A stretch of 34,656 nt of DNA from NCBI GenBank assembly GCA_021828745.1, contig JAJZDE010000004.1, forward strand, positions 1-34,656. The letters run 5' to 3'. The notes under the pieces were generated by a model. The model was given only the letters and a program-made list of their open reading frames with translations, was not told where the DNA came from and did not search any database. Below are positions 26,342-34,656 of the stretch, in pieces. The position numbers and the translations under genes were made by a program. The stretch comes from Pseudomonadota bacterium. GTDB lineage: Bacteria > Pseudomonadota > Gammaproteobacteria > Burkholderiales > Ferrovaceae. Numbering within the stretch: position 1 is the stretch's first letter; the number at the start of each line of letters is the position of its first letter.

Positions 26342-27037
26342 TCATACCATCCGTTTGACCATCATCCCCTTGATCTTGCCGATGGCTGCCGTGGGATTGA
26401 GTCCCTTGGGACAGACATCGACGCAATTCATGATGGTATGGCACCGAAAAAGCCGATAGGGATCATCCAGATCATCCAGGCGTTCACGGGTGGCCTCGTC
26501 GCGCGTGTCCGCAATGAATCGATAGGCCTGCAGAAGAGCGGCAGGACCCAGAAACTTGTCCGGGTTCCACCAGAAAGAAGGACAGGAAGCGCTGCAACAG
26601 GCACAGAGGATGCATTCGTACAGGCCGTCCAGTTCCTCACGATCCCCGGGAGATTGAAGACGCTCCTTCCGGGGCGGGGGTGAGGTGGTTTCCAGATAGG
26701 GTTTGACCGAATGGTATTGCTTGAAAAATTGATCCATGTCCACGATCAGATCTCGTATCACCGGGAGCCCTGGGAGCGGACGCAAAACCACCGGCTCCGT
26801 CAGACCCTTGAGCGGGGTAATACAGGCCAGACCATTGCGTCCATTGATGTTCATACCATCGGAACCACACACACCCTCGCGACAGGACTTGCGCAGCCCC
26901 AGCGAATCATCCTGAACTTTGATGCGCAGTATGGCATCCAGCAACATGCGGTCCGTCGACTGCAGGGCGACTTCATAATCCTGCATGTAAGGACGCTCGT
27001 CCTTTTCCGGGTTATAACGATAAATGCTGAATTTCAT
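26342..27037 (-). CDS. sdhB: Succinate dehydrogenase iron-sulfur subunit
   Basis: SdhB carries electrons from the SdhA flavin to the membrane quinone site. The 231-residue protein has the [2Fe-2S] ligands in SCREGVCGSD and NGLAC (Cys52, Cys57, Asp60, Cys72). The [4Fe-4S] motif is CILCACCSASCP (about 142-153), and the [3Fe-4S] and remaining ligands are in CHTIMNCVDVCPKG. Length matches the family. The ATG at 27037 has a GAGGG site about 8 bases upstream and follows the sdhA stop by 22 bases. Confidence 0.97.
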   Translation of the reverse strand: MKFSIYRYNPEKDERPYMQDYEVALQSTDRMLLDAILRIKVQDDSLGLRKSCREGVCGSDGMNINGRNGLACITPLKGLTEPVVLRPLPGLPVIRDLIVDMDQFFKQYHSVKPYLETTSPPPRKERLQSPGDREELDGLYECILCACCSASCPSFWWNPDKFLGPAALLQAYRFIADTRDEATRERLDDLDDPYRLFRCHTIMNCVDVCPKGLNPTAAIGKIKGMMVKRMV

Positions 27038-27059
27038 GACAGGCCCTCAAACTCAAGAC

Positions 27060-28823
27060 TTAGTAAACCCGCACTTTGGGTTCAAAGGATTCCACCGTCA
27101 GGGGTTGCAGATTGACGGGTTTGTAGGCCATCCGACTGCCTTCCTGATACCACAGACTGTGCTTCAGCCACTGCCGGTCATCCCTCTCCGGGTAATCCTC
27201 GCGCGCATGAGCCCCCCGGCTTTCTTCACGGGCGGCAGCCGATACCAGAGTGGCTTCAGCCACGATCATCAGGTTCTGCAATTCCAGTGCCTCCACCCGC
27301 GCCGTATTGAATACCCGGCTTTTGTCTCCAATGCGCAAATGACGTGCCCGTTCAGCCAGCGCACGAATTTTTGACACCCCTTCCTGAAGGAGTTCCCCTG
27401 TTCGAAAGACACTGGCATGGTGCTGAACCAGCCGGCGCATTTCCGCTCCCAACACGGCCACGGATTCCCCGGTTTCAGGGCTTTCCAGATCAGCCAGACG
27501 AGCCAGCGCCGGTTCTTCGGCCCCGCGCGGCAGATCCCGCGCTTCGGGACGGGTTTTGAGCCAGGCGCTGACATGATCTCCGGCAGATTTACCAAATACC
27601 AACAAGTCCAGGAGGGAATTGGTTCCCAGTCGATTGGCTCCATGCACGGACACGCAGGCACATTCTCCGATGGCATAGAGCCCCGGGACGGGTTCAGCCA
27701 TTTTCTGCCCACGGGGTACCACCACCTGCCCGTAGTAGTTGGTGGGAATCCCCCCCATCTGATAGTGGCAGGTAGGAAGGACGGGAATCGGCTCACGAAC
27801 CGGATCCACCGAGGCAAACTTGAGCGCAATTTCACGAATCCCTGGCAAACGTTTGTGAATGACTTCTTCGCCCAGATGGTCCAATTTCAGCAGGACATGG
27901 TCTTTTTCCGGGCCTACCCCCCGTCCTTCCTTGATTTCCCGATCCATGGCACGGGAAATCACATCTCGACTGGCCAGATCCTTCATGTTGGGCGCATATC
28001 GTTCCATAAAACGCTCTCCCAGGGAATTCAGCAAGATACCGCCCTCACCGCGCACCCCCTCCGTAATCAGGATGCCAGCGCCTGCCACCCCGGTGGGATG
28101 AAACTGCCAGAACTCCATATCTTCCAGCGGGATCCCGGCCCTTGCCGCCATCCCCAGGCCATCCCCGGTATTGATGTAGGCATTGGTACTGGATTGATAA
28201 ATCCGTCCCGCCCCCCCGGTCGCCAGAATGACGGCCTTCGACTGGAAAAGGACGACCTCGCCGGTTTCCATTTCAAGTGCCACCAGTCCAACCACTGCCC
28301 CTTCCCTATCCCGAATCAGATCGATCGCCATCCATTCCACGAAAAATTGGCATTGTTCGCGAATATTTCGTTGATACAGCGTATGCAGTAAGGCATGTCC
28401 CGTTCGATCGGCCGCGGCACAGGCGCGTTGGACCGGGCTCTGCCCAAAATTCTGGGTATGGCCGCCAAAGGGGCGTTGATAAATAGTGCCGTCAGGATTT
28501 CGATCGAAGGGCATGCCAAAATGTTCCAACTCATAGACCAGTTCCGGTGCCTTGCGACACATGAACTCGATGGCATCCTGGTCGCCCAGATAATCCGACC
28601 CCTTGATGGTGTCGTACATATGCCAAAGCCAGTGGTCTTCCTGCATGTTTCCCAGGGACGCACTGACCCCGCCCTGGGCCGCCACGGTATGAGAGCGGGT
28701 CGGAAAGACCTTGGAAAAGACGGCCACGGTATGTCCCGCTTCCGAAAGTTGGAGCGCCGCCCGCAACCCGGATCCTCCTCCGCCCACGATGACTACATCG
28801 AAATCCTGTTTATTCAACCCCAT
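27060..28823 (-). CDS. sdhA: Succinate dehydrogenase flavoprotein subunit
   Basis: SdhA oxidises succinate to fumarate on a covalently bound FAD. The protein is 587 residues from the ATG at 28823. It has the FAD motif VIVGGGGSGLRAAL, the flavinylation segment RSHTVAAQGG with the histidine that binds FAD, the active-site stretch FHPTGVAGAGILITEG and GTNSLLDLLVFGKSAGD. A 12-base tandem duplication at the start provides two in-frame ATGs (28835 and 28823), giving MGLN twice. The first would overlap the sdhD stop. I prefer the second because it has GGGG at usable spacing, but the choice is uncertain. Confidence 0.97.
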   Translation of the reverse strand: MGLNKQDFDVVIVGGGGSGLRAALQLSEAGHTVAVFSKVFPTRSHTVAAQGGVSASLGNMQEDHWLWHMYDTIKGSDYLGDQDAIEFMCRKAPELVYELEHFGMPFDRNPDGTIYQRPFGGHTQNFGQSPVQRACAAADRTGHALLHTLYQRNIREQCQFFVEWMAIDLIRDREGAVVGLVALEMETGEVVLFQSKAVILATGGAGRIYQSSTNAYINTGDGLGMAARAGIPLEDMEFWQFHPTGVAGAGILITEGVRGEGGILLNSLGERFMERYAPNMKDLASRDVISRAMDREIKEGRGVGPEKDHVLLKLDHLGEEVIHKRLPGIREIALKFASVDPVREPIPVLPTCHYQMGGIPTNYYGQVVVPRGQKMAEPVPGLYAIGECACVSVHGANRLGTNSLLDLLVFGKSAGDHVSAWLKTRPEARDLPRGAEEPALARLADLESPETGESVAVLGAEMRRLVQHHASVFRTGELLQEGVSKIRALAERARHLRIGDKSRVFNTARVEALELQNLMIVAEATLVSAAAREESRGAHAREDYPERDDRQWLKHSLWYQEGSRMAYKPVNLQPLTVESFEPKVRVY

Positions 28824-28825
28824 GT

Positions 28826-29170
28826 TCAACCCCATAAAATCTCGGCGGACCACAGTACCTCCGCCAGTAAGGTCACAATCACCCCCACCTGCAGGGTCAA
28901 ACGCAGCCCGACGGACTGGATGTAGTCCATGAAAATATCCCGCAAACCGATCCAGGCATGCCAACACAGGGCCAGAATGAACAGAAAGGTGGCTATCCGC
29001 ACGGGACGTTCGTGCAACAGGGCCGCCCACCCAGGGCGGTCCGCCGGATGCGCCAGAACCACCCACAAAAGCGCCATGAGGGTATACCCCCCCATGATCA
29101 CTGCAGTGATTCGTTGCGCCAACCAGTCCCTGAGGCCATAATGGGCCCCTACCACGACCCTCTTCACCAT
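28826..29170 (-). CDS. sdhD: Succinate dehydrogenase membrane anchor subunit SdhD
   Basis: This 114-residue protein has three hydrophobic segments (about residues 15-38, 50-72 and 88-110) and the motif LCWHAWIGLRDIFMDYI, matching the SdhD segment whose histidine ligates heme b. With SdhC it anchors SdhAB to the membrane and forms the quinone site. The ATG at 29170 overlaps the end of sdhC by 7 bases. The upstream open frame extending to 29578 is the shadow of sdhC. Confidence 0.93.
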   Translation of the reverse strand: MVKRVVVGAHYGLRDWLAQRITAVIMGGYTLMALLWVVLAHPADRPGWAALLHERPVRIATFLFILALCWHAWIGLRDIFMDYIQSVGLRLTLQVGVIVTLLAEVLWSAEILWG

Positions 29171-29523
29171 GCCAGCATCTCCACGATCAAGGTTAGAAAA
29201 CCACTGACACCCAGCACCCATAGACTGGAACGGCGAGCTTGTGGCTTGTCCAGACCGAGGTGAATATCCAGCAGCAGAAAACGGATTCCCGCACAAAAAT
29301 GATGCAGAAAGGCCCAAATCAAGGGGACCAGGAGAAGACGAGGAAAAATCCCCGGTTCCCCCGCACGTTCCGGATGAAGACCCCACTCCAGAAAATAAAG
29401 AAAGAGAGGAATCCCCATCAGAAACAGGATTGCTCCACTGACTCGGTGCAAGATCGACACGATCCCCGGAAGGGGCAACCGGATGGTACGCAAATCGAGA
29501 TTCCTGGGGCGCTGGGTCTTCAT
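29164..29523 (-). CDS. sdhC: Succinate dehydrogenase cytochrome b556 subunit SdhC
   Basis: This 119-residue membrane protein has the SdhC signature GIVSILHRVSGAILF, containing the quinone-site serine and arginine, and LHHFCAGIRFLLLD with the heme b histidine. Three transmembrane segments are evident (about 20-45, 63-85 and 98-118). It is the first gene of the sdhCDAB-sdhE-gltA-sucAB-lpd-zapE run, and diverges from acnA across a 174-base gap. An AGGA site about 10 bases before the ATG at 29523 is a reasonable ribosome site. Confidence 0.93.
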   Translation of the reverse strand: MKTQRPRNLDLRTIRLPLPGIVSILHRVSGAILFLMGIPLFLYFLEWGLHPERAGEPGIFPRLLLVPLIWAFLHHFCAGIRFLLLDIHLGLDKPQARRSSLWVLGVSGFLTLIVEMLAW

Positions 29524-29581
29524 GAACGATCATCCTGATGAGGAAGAGCCTAAGGTTGTAGTATACCTTGCCTTTCACGAG

Positions 29582-29608
29582 ATTCTAGCGGGACACCGAA
29601 ACTTGCAA
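29582..29608 (-). promoter_or_regulatory. Candidate sdhC promoter
   Basis: On the minus strand, TTGCAA (29608-29603) and TAGAAT (29587-29582) could be -35 and -10 boxes, but the 15-base spacer is short. A further -10-like TATACT lies at 29565-29560. The -35 candidate sits inside a perfect 10-base palindrome. Low confidence. Confidence 0.3.
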
Positions 29609-29610
29609 GT
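29601..29610. promoter_or_regulatory. Perfect palindrome ACTTGCAAGT in the sdhC-acnA intergenic region
   Basis: ACTTGCAAGT is a perfect 10-base palindrome in the divergent promoter region. Its half-site ACTTG recurs at 29632-29636, overlapping the acnA -35 box. It could be an operator for a regulator acting on sdhC, but nothing in the window identifies one. Confidence 0.3.
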
Positions 29611-29633
29611 GCGCGGCCACTGTCATATAACAC

Positions 29634-29662
29634 TTGACATCCCCCTGAACGCCCCCTAGGAT
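29634..29662 (+). promoter_or_regulatory. Sigma-70-type promoter of acnA-mdh
   Basis: A consensus -35 TTGACA (29634-29639) is followed after exactly 17 bases by TAGGAT (29657-29662). Transcription would start near 29669, about 29 bases before the acnA ATG. This is the best-matching promoter in the window. The -10 box is overlapped by a 16-base palindrome. Confidence 0.6.
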
Positions 29663-29674
29663 GCCCCGGCATCC
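29659..29674. promoter_or_regulatory. 16-base perfect palindrome on the acnA -10/start region (putative operator)
   Basis: GGATGCCCCGGCATCC is built from GGATGCC and GGCATCC around CC. It covers the second half of the -10 box and the expected transcription start, a position suited to a repressor operator. If transcribed in full it could instead form a small hairpin in the 5' leader. Confidence 0.45.
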
Positions 29675-29697
29675 ATTTGATTCAAGAGAGATTGACT

Positions 29698-32373
29698 ATG
29701 TCCCACGACTCTTTCCAGGCGCTTCGTCCCCTCCCCGGTTCCTCTGACCAATATTATGCCCTGGCTGCCCTGACCGAAGCCGGTCTTCCTGCCGTCACCC
29801 GTTTGCCGGTGTCCCTGCGCATCATTCTGGAGTCGCTCCTGCGCAACGAAGATGGGCAACAAGTCACCCGCGCCCACATCGATGCGCTGGCCCGCTGGCA
29901 ACCCAACGAAGCACGCACGGCAGAAATTCCCTTCAAGGTGGCACGAGTCATTCTGCAGGATTTCACCGGGGTCCCTCTTCTGGCCGATTTGGCCGCCATG
30001 CGCTCGACGGCACGACGTCTTGGTTGCGATCCCCAGGCCATCGAACCTTTGGTCCCCGTGCAACTGGTGGTGGACCATTCTGTGCAGGTGGACTTTTTCA
30101 ACACACCCACGGCACTTCAGGACAACATGTCCCTGGAATTCCAGCGCAACCAGGAGCGTTACCGTTTCATGAAATGGGGGATGCAAGCATTCAAAACCTT
30201 CCATGTGGTTCCCCCAGGCATCGGAATCGTCCATCAGGTCAATCTGGAATTCCTGGCGCGCGGTGTTCAGCATAAGGGAACCGTGGTCTATCCCGACACC
30301 TTGGTGGGCACGGATTCCCATACCACCATGATCAATGGGATAGGCGTGGTGGGGTGGGGAGTGGGGGGCATCGAGGCGGAAGCCGCCATGCTTGGACAAC
30401 CTCTCTATTTTTTGACTCCGGATGTCGTGGGCGTACACTTGACGGGACAGTTGCCGACCGGCGTCACCGCCACCGATTTGGTCCTGACTCTCACGGAAAT
30501 GCTGCGCAAGGCCAAGGTAGTGGGAAAGTTCGTGGAGTTTTTTGGGGCAGGCGCAGCTTCGCTCAGCCTGCCCGATCGAGCAACCCTGTCCAACATGGCG
30601 CCAGAGTACGGCGCGACCCTGGGGTTTTTTCCGGTGGACGACGAAACCCTGCGCTATTTCCGTGCGACAGGGCGTAGCGAAGAAGAAATTGCCGCGCTCG
30701 AAACCTACTGGAAGGCCCAGGGATTATATGGGATGCCTCAATTGGGTGACTGTGCGTACAGCGCAACCCTGAGCCTCGACCTGGGTCAGGTGGAGGCTTC
30801 CATCGCAGGCCCTCGGCGTCCTCAGGACCGGGTCCCCTTGAACCGGATCAAGCCCACCTTTGAAGCCCTCCTCCAGGCTCCGGCCGACGCAGGCGGGTAT
30901 GGTAAAACCGAACCTTTGCACGACCTGCACCCCGAGGGTCATCCCGAAATCACTCTGGGGGATGGATCCGTTTTGCTGGCTGCCATCACTTCCTGTACCA
31001 ACACCTCGAACCCCGGCGTGTTGCTGGCTGCCGGACTTCTGGCTCAAAAAGCCGTGGCGCGCGGCCTCAAGGTGGCCCCCTGGATCAAGACTTCTCTGGC
31101 CCCGGGATCGCGCGTGGTCACGGATTATCTGCGACGGGCAGGCTTGCAGGAAGCCCTGGATGCCCTGGGATTCCGCTTGGTGGGTTATGGCTGCACGACC
31201 TGTATCGGCAATACCGGCCCCCTCCCCGCACCCATCGAAGCCTTCCTTGCCGAACACCCTTTGATCGGCTGTGCGGTGCTGTCCGGCAACCGCAATTTTG
31301 AAGCGCGCATCCATCCCAATCTGCGCGCCAATTTTCTCATGAGCCCGCCTCTGGTCGTCGCCTTTGCCTTGGCGGGACGGATCACCATAGACTTTGCCCA
31401 GGAACCCCTGGGGCAGGATGCCGAAGGACGGGCCATATATTTGCGGGATCTCTGGCCCAGTCCCGACGAAGTCGCCCGAGCCTTGGAGTACCTCTCTCCC
31501 GAAGACTACCGCCAGCGTTATGCCGATTTCACCCAGGACCACCCACTCTGGAACGGAATTGCCGCGCCCACAGGCACGACCTATGGCTGGGAACCGTCCA
31601 CCTACATCGCTGAACCCCCGTTTTTTACTGATTTCTCCTTGACGGCAACTCCGCCAATCCCCATTCGCGCAGCCTATGCCTTGGCCTTTTTCGGAGATTC
31701 CATCACGACGGACCACATCAGCCCTGCCGGTTCCATCAAACCATCCTCTCCGGCAGGTCGCTATTTGCAGGCACAGGGTATCGTTCCGGCCGATTTCAAC
31801 AGTTATGGATCACGTCGGGGACACCATGAAGTCATGATGCGTGGAACCTTTGCCAATGTTCGTCTGCGCAACCTGCTCCTGCCCGGCACCGAAGGAGGGG
31901 TCTCGCGCCACATTCCCAGCGGAGAAGCAGGTTCCTTGTATGAGGTCGCCATGCGTTATCAGGCAGAGGGTATCCCCACCGTCATTTTTGCCGGTGAAGA
32001 ATATGGCACCGGTTCTTCACGGGATTGGGCTGCCAAAGGAACCCGTCTTCTGGGTGTACGGGCCGTGATTGCCCAAAGTTTTGAACGCATCCATCGCAGC
32101 AATCTGGTGGGGATGGGCGTGCTCCCCTGCCAGTTTTTGCCTGGTCACGACTTGAACAGCCTGAAATTGAATGGCGACGAAACTTTCGATCTGGAAACGG
32201 GAAACGGCCCCCTGCAACCGCAACAGAGAGTTTCCCTGACCATTCATCGGAGCGATGGCAGCCAAACCAGTTGTCCTTTGCTCTTGCGCATTGATACCCC
32301 GGTTGAAGTGGATTATTATCGCCACGGAGGCATCCTGCCCTTTGTTCTGAGACAATTGCTCACCCCGGCGTGA
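29698..32373 (+). CDS. acnA: Aconitate hydratase AcnA
   Basis: Aconitase isomerises citrate to isocitrate with a [4Fe-4S] cluster. The 891-residue length and the sequence fit the AcnA/IRP1-like class. Cluster cysteines are in [10 protein letters not shown] and [11 protein letters not shown]. Other signatures are [36 protein letters not shown] and [15 protein letters not shown]. The ATG at 29698 follows a GAGAG-type ribosome site; the in-frame TTG upstream is unlikely. It diverges from sdhC and is followed by mdh after 17 bases, so both TCA genes share the promoter described above. Confidence 0.97.
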   Translation: MSHDSFQALRPLPGSSDQYYALAALTEAGLPAVTRLPVSLRIILESLLRNEDGQQVTRAHIDALARWQPNEARTAEIPFKVARVILQDFTGVPLLADLAAMRSTARRLGCDPQAIEPLVPVQLVVDHSVQVDFFNTPTALQDNMSLEFQRNQERYRFMKWGMQAFKTFHVVPPGIGIVHQVNLEFLARGVQHKGTVVYPDTLVGTDSHTTMINGIGVVGWGVGGIEAEAAMLGQPLYFLTPDVVGVHLTGQLPTGVTATDLVLTLTEMLRKAKVVGKFVEFFGAGAASLSLPDRATLSNMAPEYGATLGFFPVDDETLRYFRATGRSEEEIAALETYWKAQGLYGMPQLGDCAYSATLSLDLGQVEASIAGPRRPQDRVPLNRIKPTFEALLQAPADAGGYGKTEPLHDLHPEGHPEITLGDGSVLLAAITSCTNTSNPGVLLAAGLLAQKAVARGLKVAPWIKTSLAPGSRVVTDYLRRAGLQEALDALGFRLVGYGCTTCIGNTGPLPAPIEAFLAEHPLIGCAVLSGNRNFEARIHPNLRANFLMSPPLVVAFALAGRITIDFAQEPLGQDAEGRAIYLRDLWPSPDEVARALEYLSPEDYRQRYADFTQDHPLWNGIAAPTGTTYGWEPSTYIAEPPFFTDFSLTATPPIPIRAAYALAFFGDSITTDHISPAGSIKPSSPAGRYLQAQGIVPADFNSYGSRRGHHEVMMRGTFANVRLRNLLLPGTEGGVSRHIPSGEAGSLYEVAMRYQAEGIPTVIFAGEEYGTGSSRDWAAKGTRLLGVRAVIAQSFERIHRSNLVGMGVLPCQFLPGHDLNSLKLNGDETFDLETGNGPLQPQQRVSLTIHRSDGSQTSCPLLLRIDTPVEVDYYRHGGILPFVLRQLLTPA

Positions 32374-32390
32374 ACCTTGTGGAGCCTAAA

Positions 32391-33374
32391 ATGAAAAAAC
32401 CCCTGCGCATTGCCATTACCGGAGCCGGTGGGCAAATTTGTTACAGCCTGCTGTTCCGTATCGCCTGCGGGGATTTGTTGGGTTCGGATCAACCCATGAT
32501 CCTGCACTTGCTCGATATTCCCGCAGCCGAACAGGTCATGAAGGGCGTTCTCATGGAACTGGAGGATTGCGCCTTTCCTCTTCTGGCGGACATGTCTGCC
32601 AGCACGGTCCCCAAAGTGGCTTTCCGGGAGTGTGATATCGCCTTTCTGATTGGCAGTCGCCCCCGTTCCAAAGGGATGGAACGACGGGATCTTCTGGAGA
32701 TCAACGGAGGAATTTTCAAAGCCCAGGGTCAGGCCCTGAGCGAAGTCGCCCAGCGCACGGTCAAGGTTCTGGTGGTAGGGAATCCTGCCAATACCAATGG
32801 CTTGATTGCCTGCCACCATGCCCGTGATCTCGATCCGCACAATTTCACCAGCATGATGCGTCTCGACCATAACCGTGCCCTGAGCCAACTGGCGCTCAAA
32901 ATCCGGCATCCGGTTCATGACCTGCACCGTATGACGGTCTGGGGCAATCACTCGACCACCCAATTTCCCGATCTCTCTCAGGTTCTCGTCAACGGTTCGC
33001 CCCTGGACACGGTCTTCCAGGACCCTCAGTGGGTCGAACAGTTTTTCATTCCCACCATCCAGAACAGAGGGGCTGCGGTCATTGAAGCGCGGGGACTGTC
33101 CTCAGCCGCCTCCGCTGCCAATGCCGCGCTCAGCCACATGCGCGATTGGATCCGGGGAACACCGGAGGGCGACTGGGTCACCATGGGCGTTCTCTCCGAT
33201 GGCAGTTATGGCATTCCAGAGGGACTGATGTGCGGCATGCCCGTCACCTGCAGGGAAGGCCGCTATGAAATCGTTCGAGGGATCGAACTCGACCCCCGGA
33301 GCAAGACTCTGATACAACAAACCTGCCGGGAATTGGTCAGCGAAAAGGAGGCAGTCGCAACGCTGCTGGACTGA
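32391..33374 (+). CDS. mdh: Malate dehydrogenase
   Basis: Mdh oxidises malate to oxaloacetate with NAD. This 327-residue enzyme is of the dimeric type found in betaproteobacteria. The nucleotide motif is [15 protein letters not shown] near residue 12. Substrate-binding arginines are in [15 protein letters not shown], and the catalytic histidine is in [12 protein letters not shown]. The ATG at 32391 has a GGAG site 6 bases upstream; a GTG overlapping the acnA stop is less likely. It is the last gene before a terminator. Confidence 0.96.
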   Translation: MKKPLRIAITGAGGQICYSLLFRIACGDLLGSDQPMILHLLDIPAAEQVMKGVLMELEDCAFPLLADMSASTVPKVAFRECDIAFLIGSRPRSKGMERRDLLEINGGIFKAQGQALSEVAQRTVKVLVVGNPANTNGLIACHHARDLDPHNFTSMMRLDHNRALSQLALKIRHPVHDLHRMTVWGNHSTTQFPDLSQVLVNGSPLDTVFQDPQWVEQFFIPTIQNRGAAVIEARGLSSAASAANAALSHMRDWIRGTPEGDWVTMGVLSDGSYGIPEGLMCGMPVTCREGRYEIVRGIELDPRSKTLIQQTCRELVSEKEAVATLLD

Positions 33375-33405
33375 GTCTTACCGTTACAACGCCGGGCAGG
33401 AGGTA

Positions 33406-33450
33406 AACGGAGTGCCCCCTGGGCATGGACGTTGGGCTTCCGTTCTTTTT
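33406..33450 (+). terminator. Terminator after mdh
   Basis: An outer stem, AACGGA (33406-33411) with TCCGTT (33439-33444), encloses an inner hairpin TGCCC-CCT-GGGCA (33413-33425) and leads into CTTTTT. It fits an intrinsic terminator for acnA-mdh, although the branched shape is less regular than usual. The convergent cysM stop is just beyond, at 33454. Confidence 0.55.
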
Positions 33451-33453
33451 CTG

Positions 33454-34344
33454 TCAGGCGGCATACACGCCGGTAGACAGGTAACGGTCCCCCCGGTCAC
33501 AAACGATATGGACAATCACAGCATCGTCCACTTCCCGACAAATCTGTAAGGCACCCCAGCATCCGCCGCCCGAGGAAACCCCTGCAAAAATACCTTCTTC
33601 CCGCGCCAGGTGACGCATGGTCTCCTCCGCATCTTTCTGGGTGACTTCCAGAATGCGATCGACGCGCCAGGGCTCATAAATCCTGGGCAGATAGTTTTCC
33701 GGCCATTTGCGAATTCCCGGCACATTGGCGCCATCCGCCGGTTGCACGCCGATGATCTGAATTTTCGGATTTTGTTCCTTGAGATAGCGGGAAACGCCCA
33801 TGATCGTCCCTGTGGTCCCCATGGTCGCCACGAAATGGGTAATCGTCCCCTGGGTATCGCGCCAGATTTCCGGTCCGGTGGTTTCGTAATGGGCACGGGG
33901 ATTATCCGGATTATTGAACTGATCGAGAATGATCCCTTCACCTGCCTTTGCCATCTGTTCTGCCAGATCGCGTGCCGCCTCCATCCCTCCCGCCTTGGGA
34001 ACCAGCAATATTTCAGCCCCCAGGGCGTGCATGGTCTGACGTCGTTCGATGCTGAGTTGCTCGGGCATGATCAGAATCATGCGATAACCCCGCAAGGAGG
34101 CGGCAAACGCCAGGGCAATGCCTGTATTACCGCTGGTGGCTTCGATCAGGGTATCCCCCGGCTTGATCTGTCCGCGTTCCTCCGCATGACGGATCATGGA
34201 CAGAGCCGGACGGTCCTTGACCGAGCCTGCCGGGTTGTTGCCTTCCACCTTGGCATACAGTCGGTTCCGAGTCAGCCCAGGGAGATGTTGCAGTCGTACC
34301 AGAGGGGTGTTTCCGATACAAGATTCAATGGTTTTCTCGATCAT
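33454..34344 (-). CDS. cysM: Cysteine synthase B (CysM)
   Basis: CysM is a PLP enzyme that makes cysteine from O-acetylserine and sulfide or thiosulfate. The protein is 296 residues from the ATG at 34344. PLP-binding Lys43 is in EGNNPAGSVKDRPAL and the phosphate/substrate loop is EATSGNTGIALA. The EGNNPAGS version of the lysine motif and ATMGTTGTIMG support CysM rather than CysK. The ATG at 34344 sits 9 bases after AAGGGA; an ATG at 34353 directly abuts that site and is less suited. It lies downstream of the comEA-like gene on the same strand. Confidence 0.94.
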   Translation of the reverse strand: MIEKTIESCIGNTPLVRLQHLPGLTRNRLYAKVEGNNPAGSVKDRPALSMIRHAEERGQIKPGDTLIEATSGNTGIALAFAASLRGYRMILIMPEQLSIERRQTMHALGAEILLVPKAGGMEAARDLAEQMAKAGEGIILDQFNNPDNPRAHYETTGPEIWRDTQGTITHFVATMGTTGTIMGVSRYLKEQNPKIQIIGVQPADGANVPGIRKWPENYLPRIYEPWRVDRILEVTQKDAEETMRHLAREEGIFAGVSSGGGCWGALQICREVDDAVIVHIVCDRGDRYLSTGVYAA

Positions 34345-34397
34345 GACACTCATTCCCTTGACACATAAATAGGGTCATTATACCGCCACGATGAGCA

Positions 34398-34656
34398 CTA
34401 AGGGTGAGCATCCACCGGACTATGCCTGGACGGGGCCATCAGCGGCCGACCCTGAATGGAAAGGTGTGGTCCTACCTTGGCAATGGTTTTTTCCCCAAAT
34501 CCTTTCACTTTGCGCAAATCGGCGGCCGAATGAAAGGCACCATTATGGGCACGCCAGGTCAGAATGGCCTGGGCACGGGTATGACCAATGCCTTTCACGG
34601 TCCGCAGTTGAGTTTCATTGGCAGAATTGAGATCCACCAGGGCCCAGGCATTTTTT
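34398..34656 (-). CDS. comEA: ComEA-like helix-hairpin-helix DNA-binding protein, C-terminal part
   Basis: The frame enters from the right edge, so the N-terminus (a signal or membrane segment in the family) is missing. About 86 residues are visible, beginning KNAWALVDLNSANETQL. Two helix-hairpin-helix motifs follow: LRTVKGIGHTRAQAIL and LRKVKGFGEKTIAKVG. The VDLNSA lead-in is typical of small ComEA proteins, which bind incoming DNA in the periplasm during natural transformation. A short, unordered tail of about 18 residues ends the protein. The GTG at 34637 within the frame is not the likely start. Confidence 0.85.
   Translation of the reverse strand, partial: KNAWALVDLNSANETQLRTVKGIGHTRAQAILTWRAHNGAFHSAADLRKVKGFGEKTIAKVGPHLSIQGRPLMAPSRHSPVDAHP

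Noticed and set aside
27417..28391. A 324-codon plus-strand open frame opposite sdhA
   Set aside because: It is antisense to the highly conserved sdhA and shows no family features; judged a shadow.
28836..29066. A 77-residue N-terminal extension of SdhA
   Set aside because: It overlaps sdhD completely and does not resemble any SdhA; the MGLN starts give the normal length.
29164..29523. SdhC has Phe where E. coli has the second His of GIRH
   Set aside because: The heme-ligand histidine is kept (HHFCAGIR). As far as I recall, aromatic residues at the second position are normal in betaproteobacterial SdhC.
29656..30438. A 260-codon minus-strand open frame opposite the acnA start
   Set aside because: It covers the acnA promoter and N-terminus; acnA is unambiguous and the frame lacks any family signature.
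1..34656. CRISPR arrays, insertion sequences, tRNA genes, toxin-antitoxin or phage genes
   Set aside because: None of these were recognised on reading both strands; all long frames without shadows match core metabolic or housekeeping families.

Overview
The window is a moderately GC-rich, densely coding chromosomal segment that looks like a betaproteobacterium. The order rpoE-rseA-mucB-mucD-lepA-lepB-rnc-era-recO-pdxJ-acpS-nagZ, and the order sdhCDAB-sdhE-gltA-sucA-sucB-lpd-zapE next to acnA and mdh, are both layouts I associate with Betaproteobacteria. The mtdA-fchA pair (tetrahydrofolate-linked one-carbon enzymes best known from methylotrophs) together with a complete 2-oxoglutarate dehydrogenase suggests facultative C1 metabolism rather than an obligate methylotroph. 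I cannot name the genus. I see no mobile elements, CRISPR arrays, tRNA or rRNA genes, or phage genes.

Layout. (1) 1-7632, minus strand: lepA, lepB, rnc, era, recO, pdxJ, acpS, nagZ and a cation diffusion facilitator cut by the left edge. Many of these genes overlap by 1-11 bases, as in one translationally coupled transcript. (2) 7755-11405, minus: the envelope-stress block rpoE-rseA-mucB-mucD. A hairpin/T-run terminator lies just before lepA, and the leader there has competing hairpins. (3) 11478-13115, plus: ETF-ubiquinone oxidoreductase, converging on (4) 13112-17827, minus: 5-formyl-THF cyclo-ligase, a pseudouridine synthase, a ~600-residue acyl-CoA dehydrogenase, mtdA and fchA. (5) 17905-18297, plus: a RidA-family protein. 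(6) 18281-29523, minus: sdhC-sdhD-sdhA-sdhB-sdhE-gltA-sucA-sucB-lpd-zapE. (7) 29698-33374, plus: acnA-mdh, divergent from sdhC, ending in a terminator. (8) 33454-34656, minus: cysM and a comEA-like gene cut by the right edge.

How the genes work together. Blocks 6 and 7 supply most of the TCA cycle (citrate synthase, aconitase, 2-oxoglutarate dehydrogenase E1/E2/E3, succinate dehydrogenase, malate dehydrogenase) from one divergent locus. Blocks 3 and 4 join folate C1 interconversion (cyclo-ligase, cyclohydrolase, NADP-linked dehydrogenase) to an acyl-CoA dehydrogenase whose electrons would reach quinone through ETF and the convergent ETF-QO. Block 2 is a sigma-E regulon core. No gap longer than about 175 bases lacks a gene.

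I found no convincing wholly new system. The items most worth a second look are the mtdA/fchA/acyl-CoA dehydrogenase operon, the attenuator-like leader of lepA, the palindrome sitting on the acnA promoter, the paired G-tracts inside nagZ, the alternative start of rpoE, and an AT-rich 11-mer shared by the gltA and lpd leaders.
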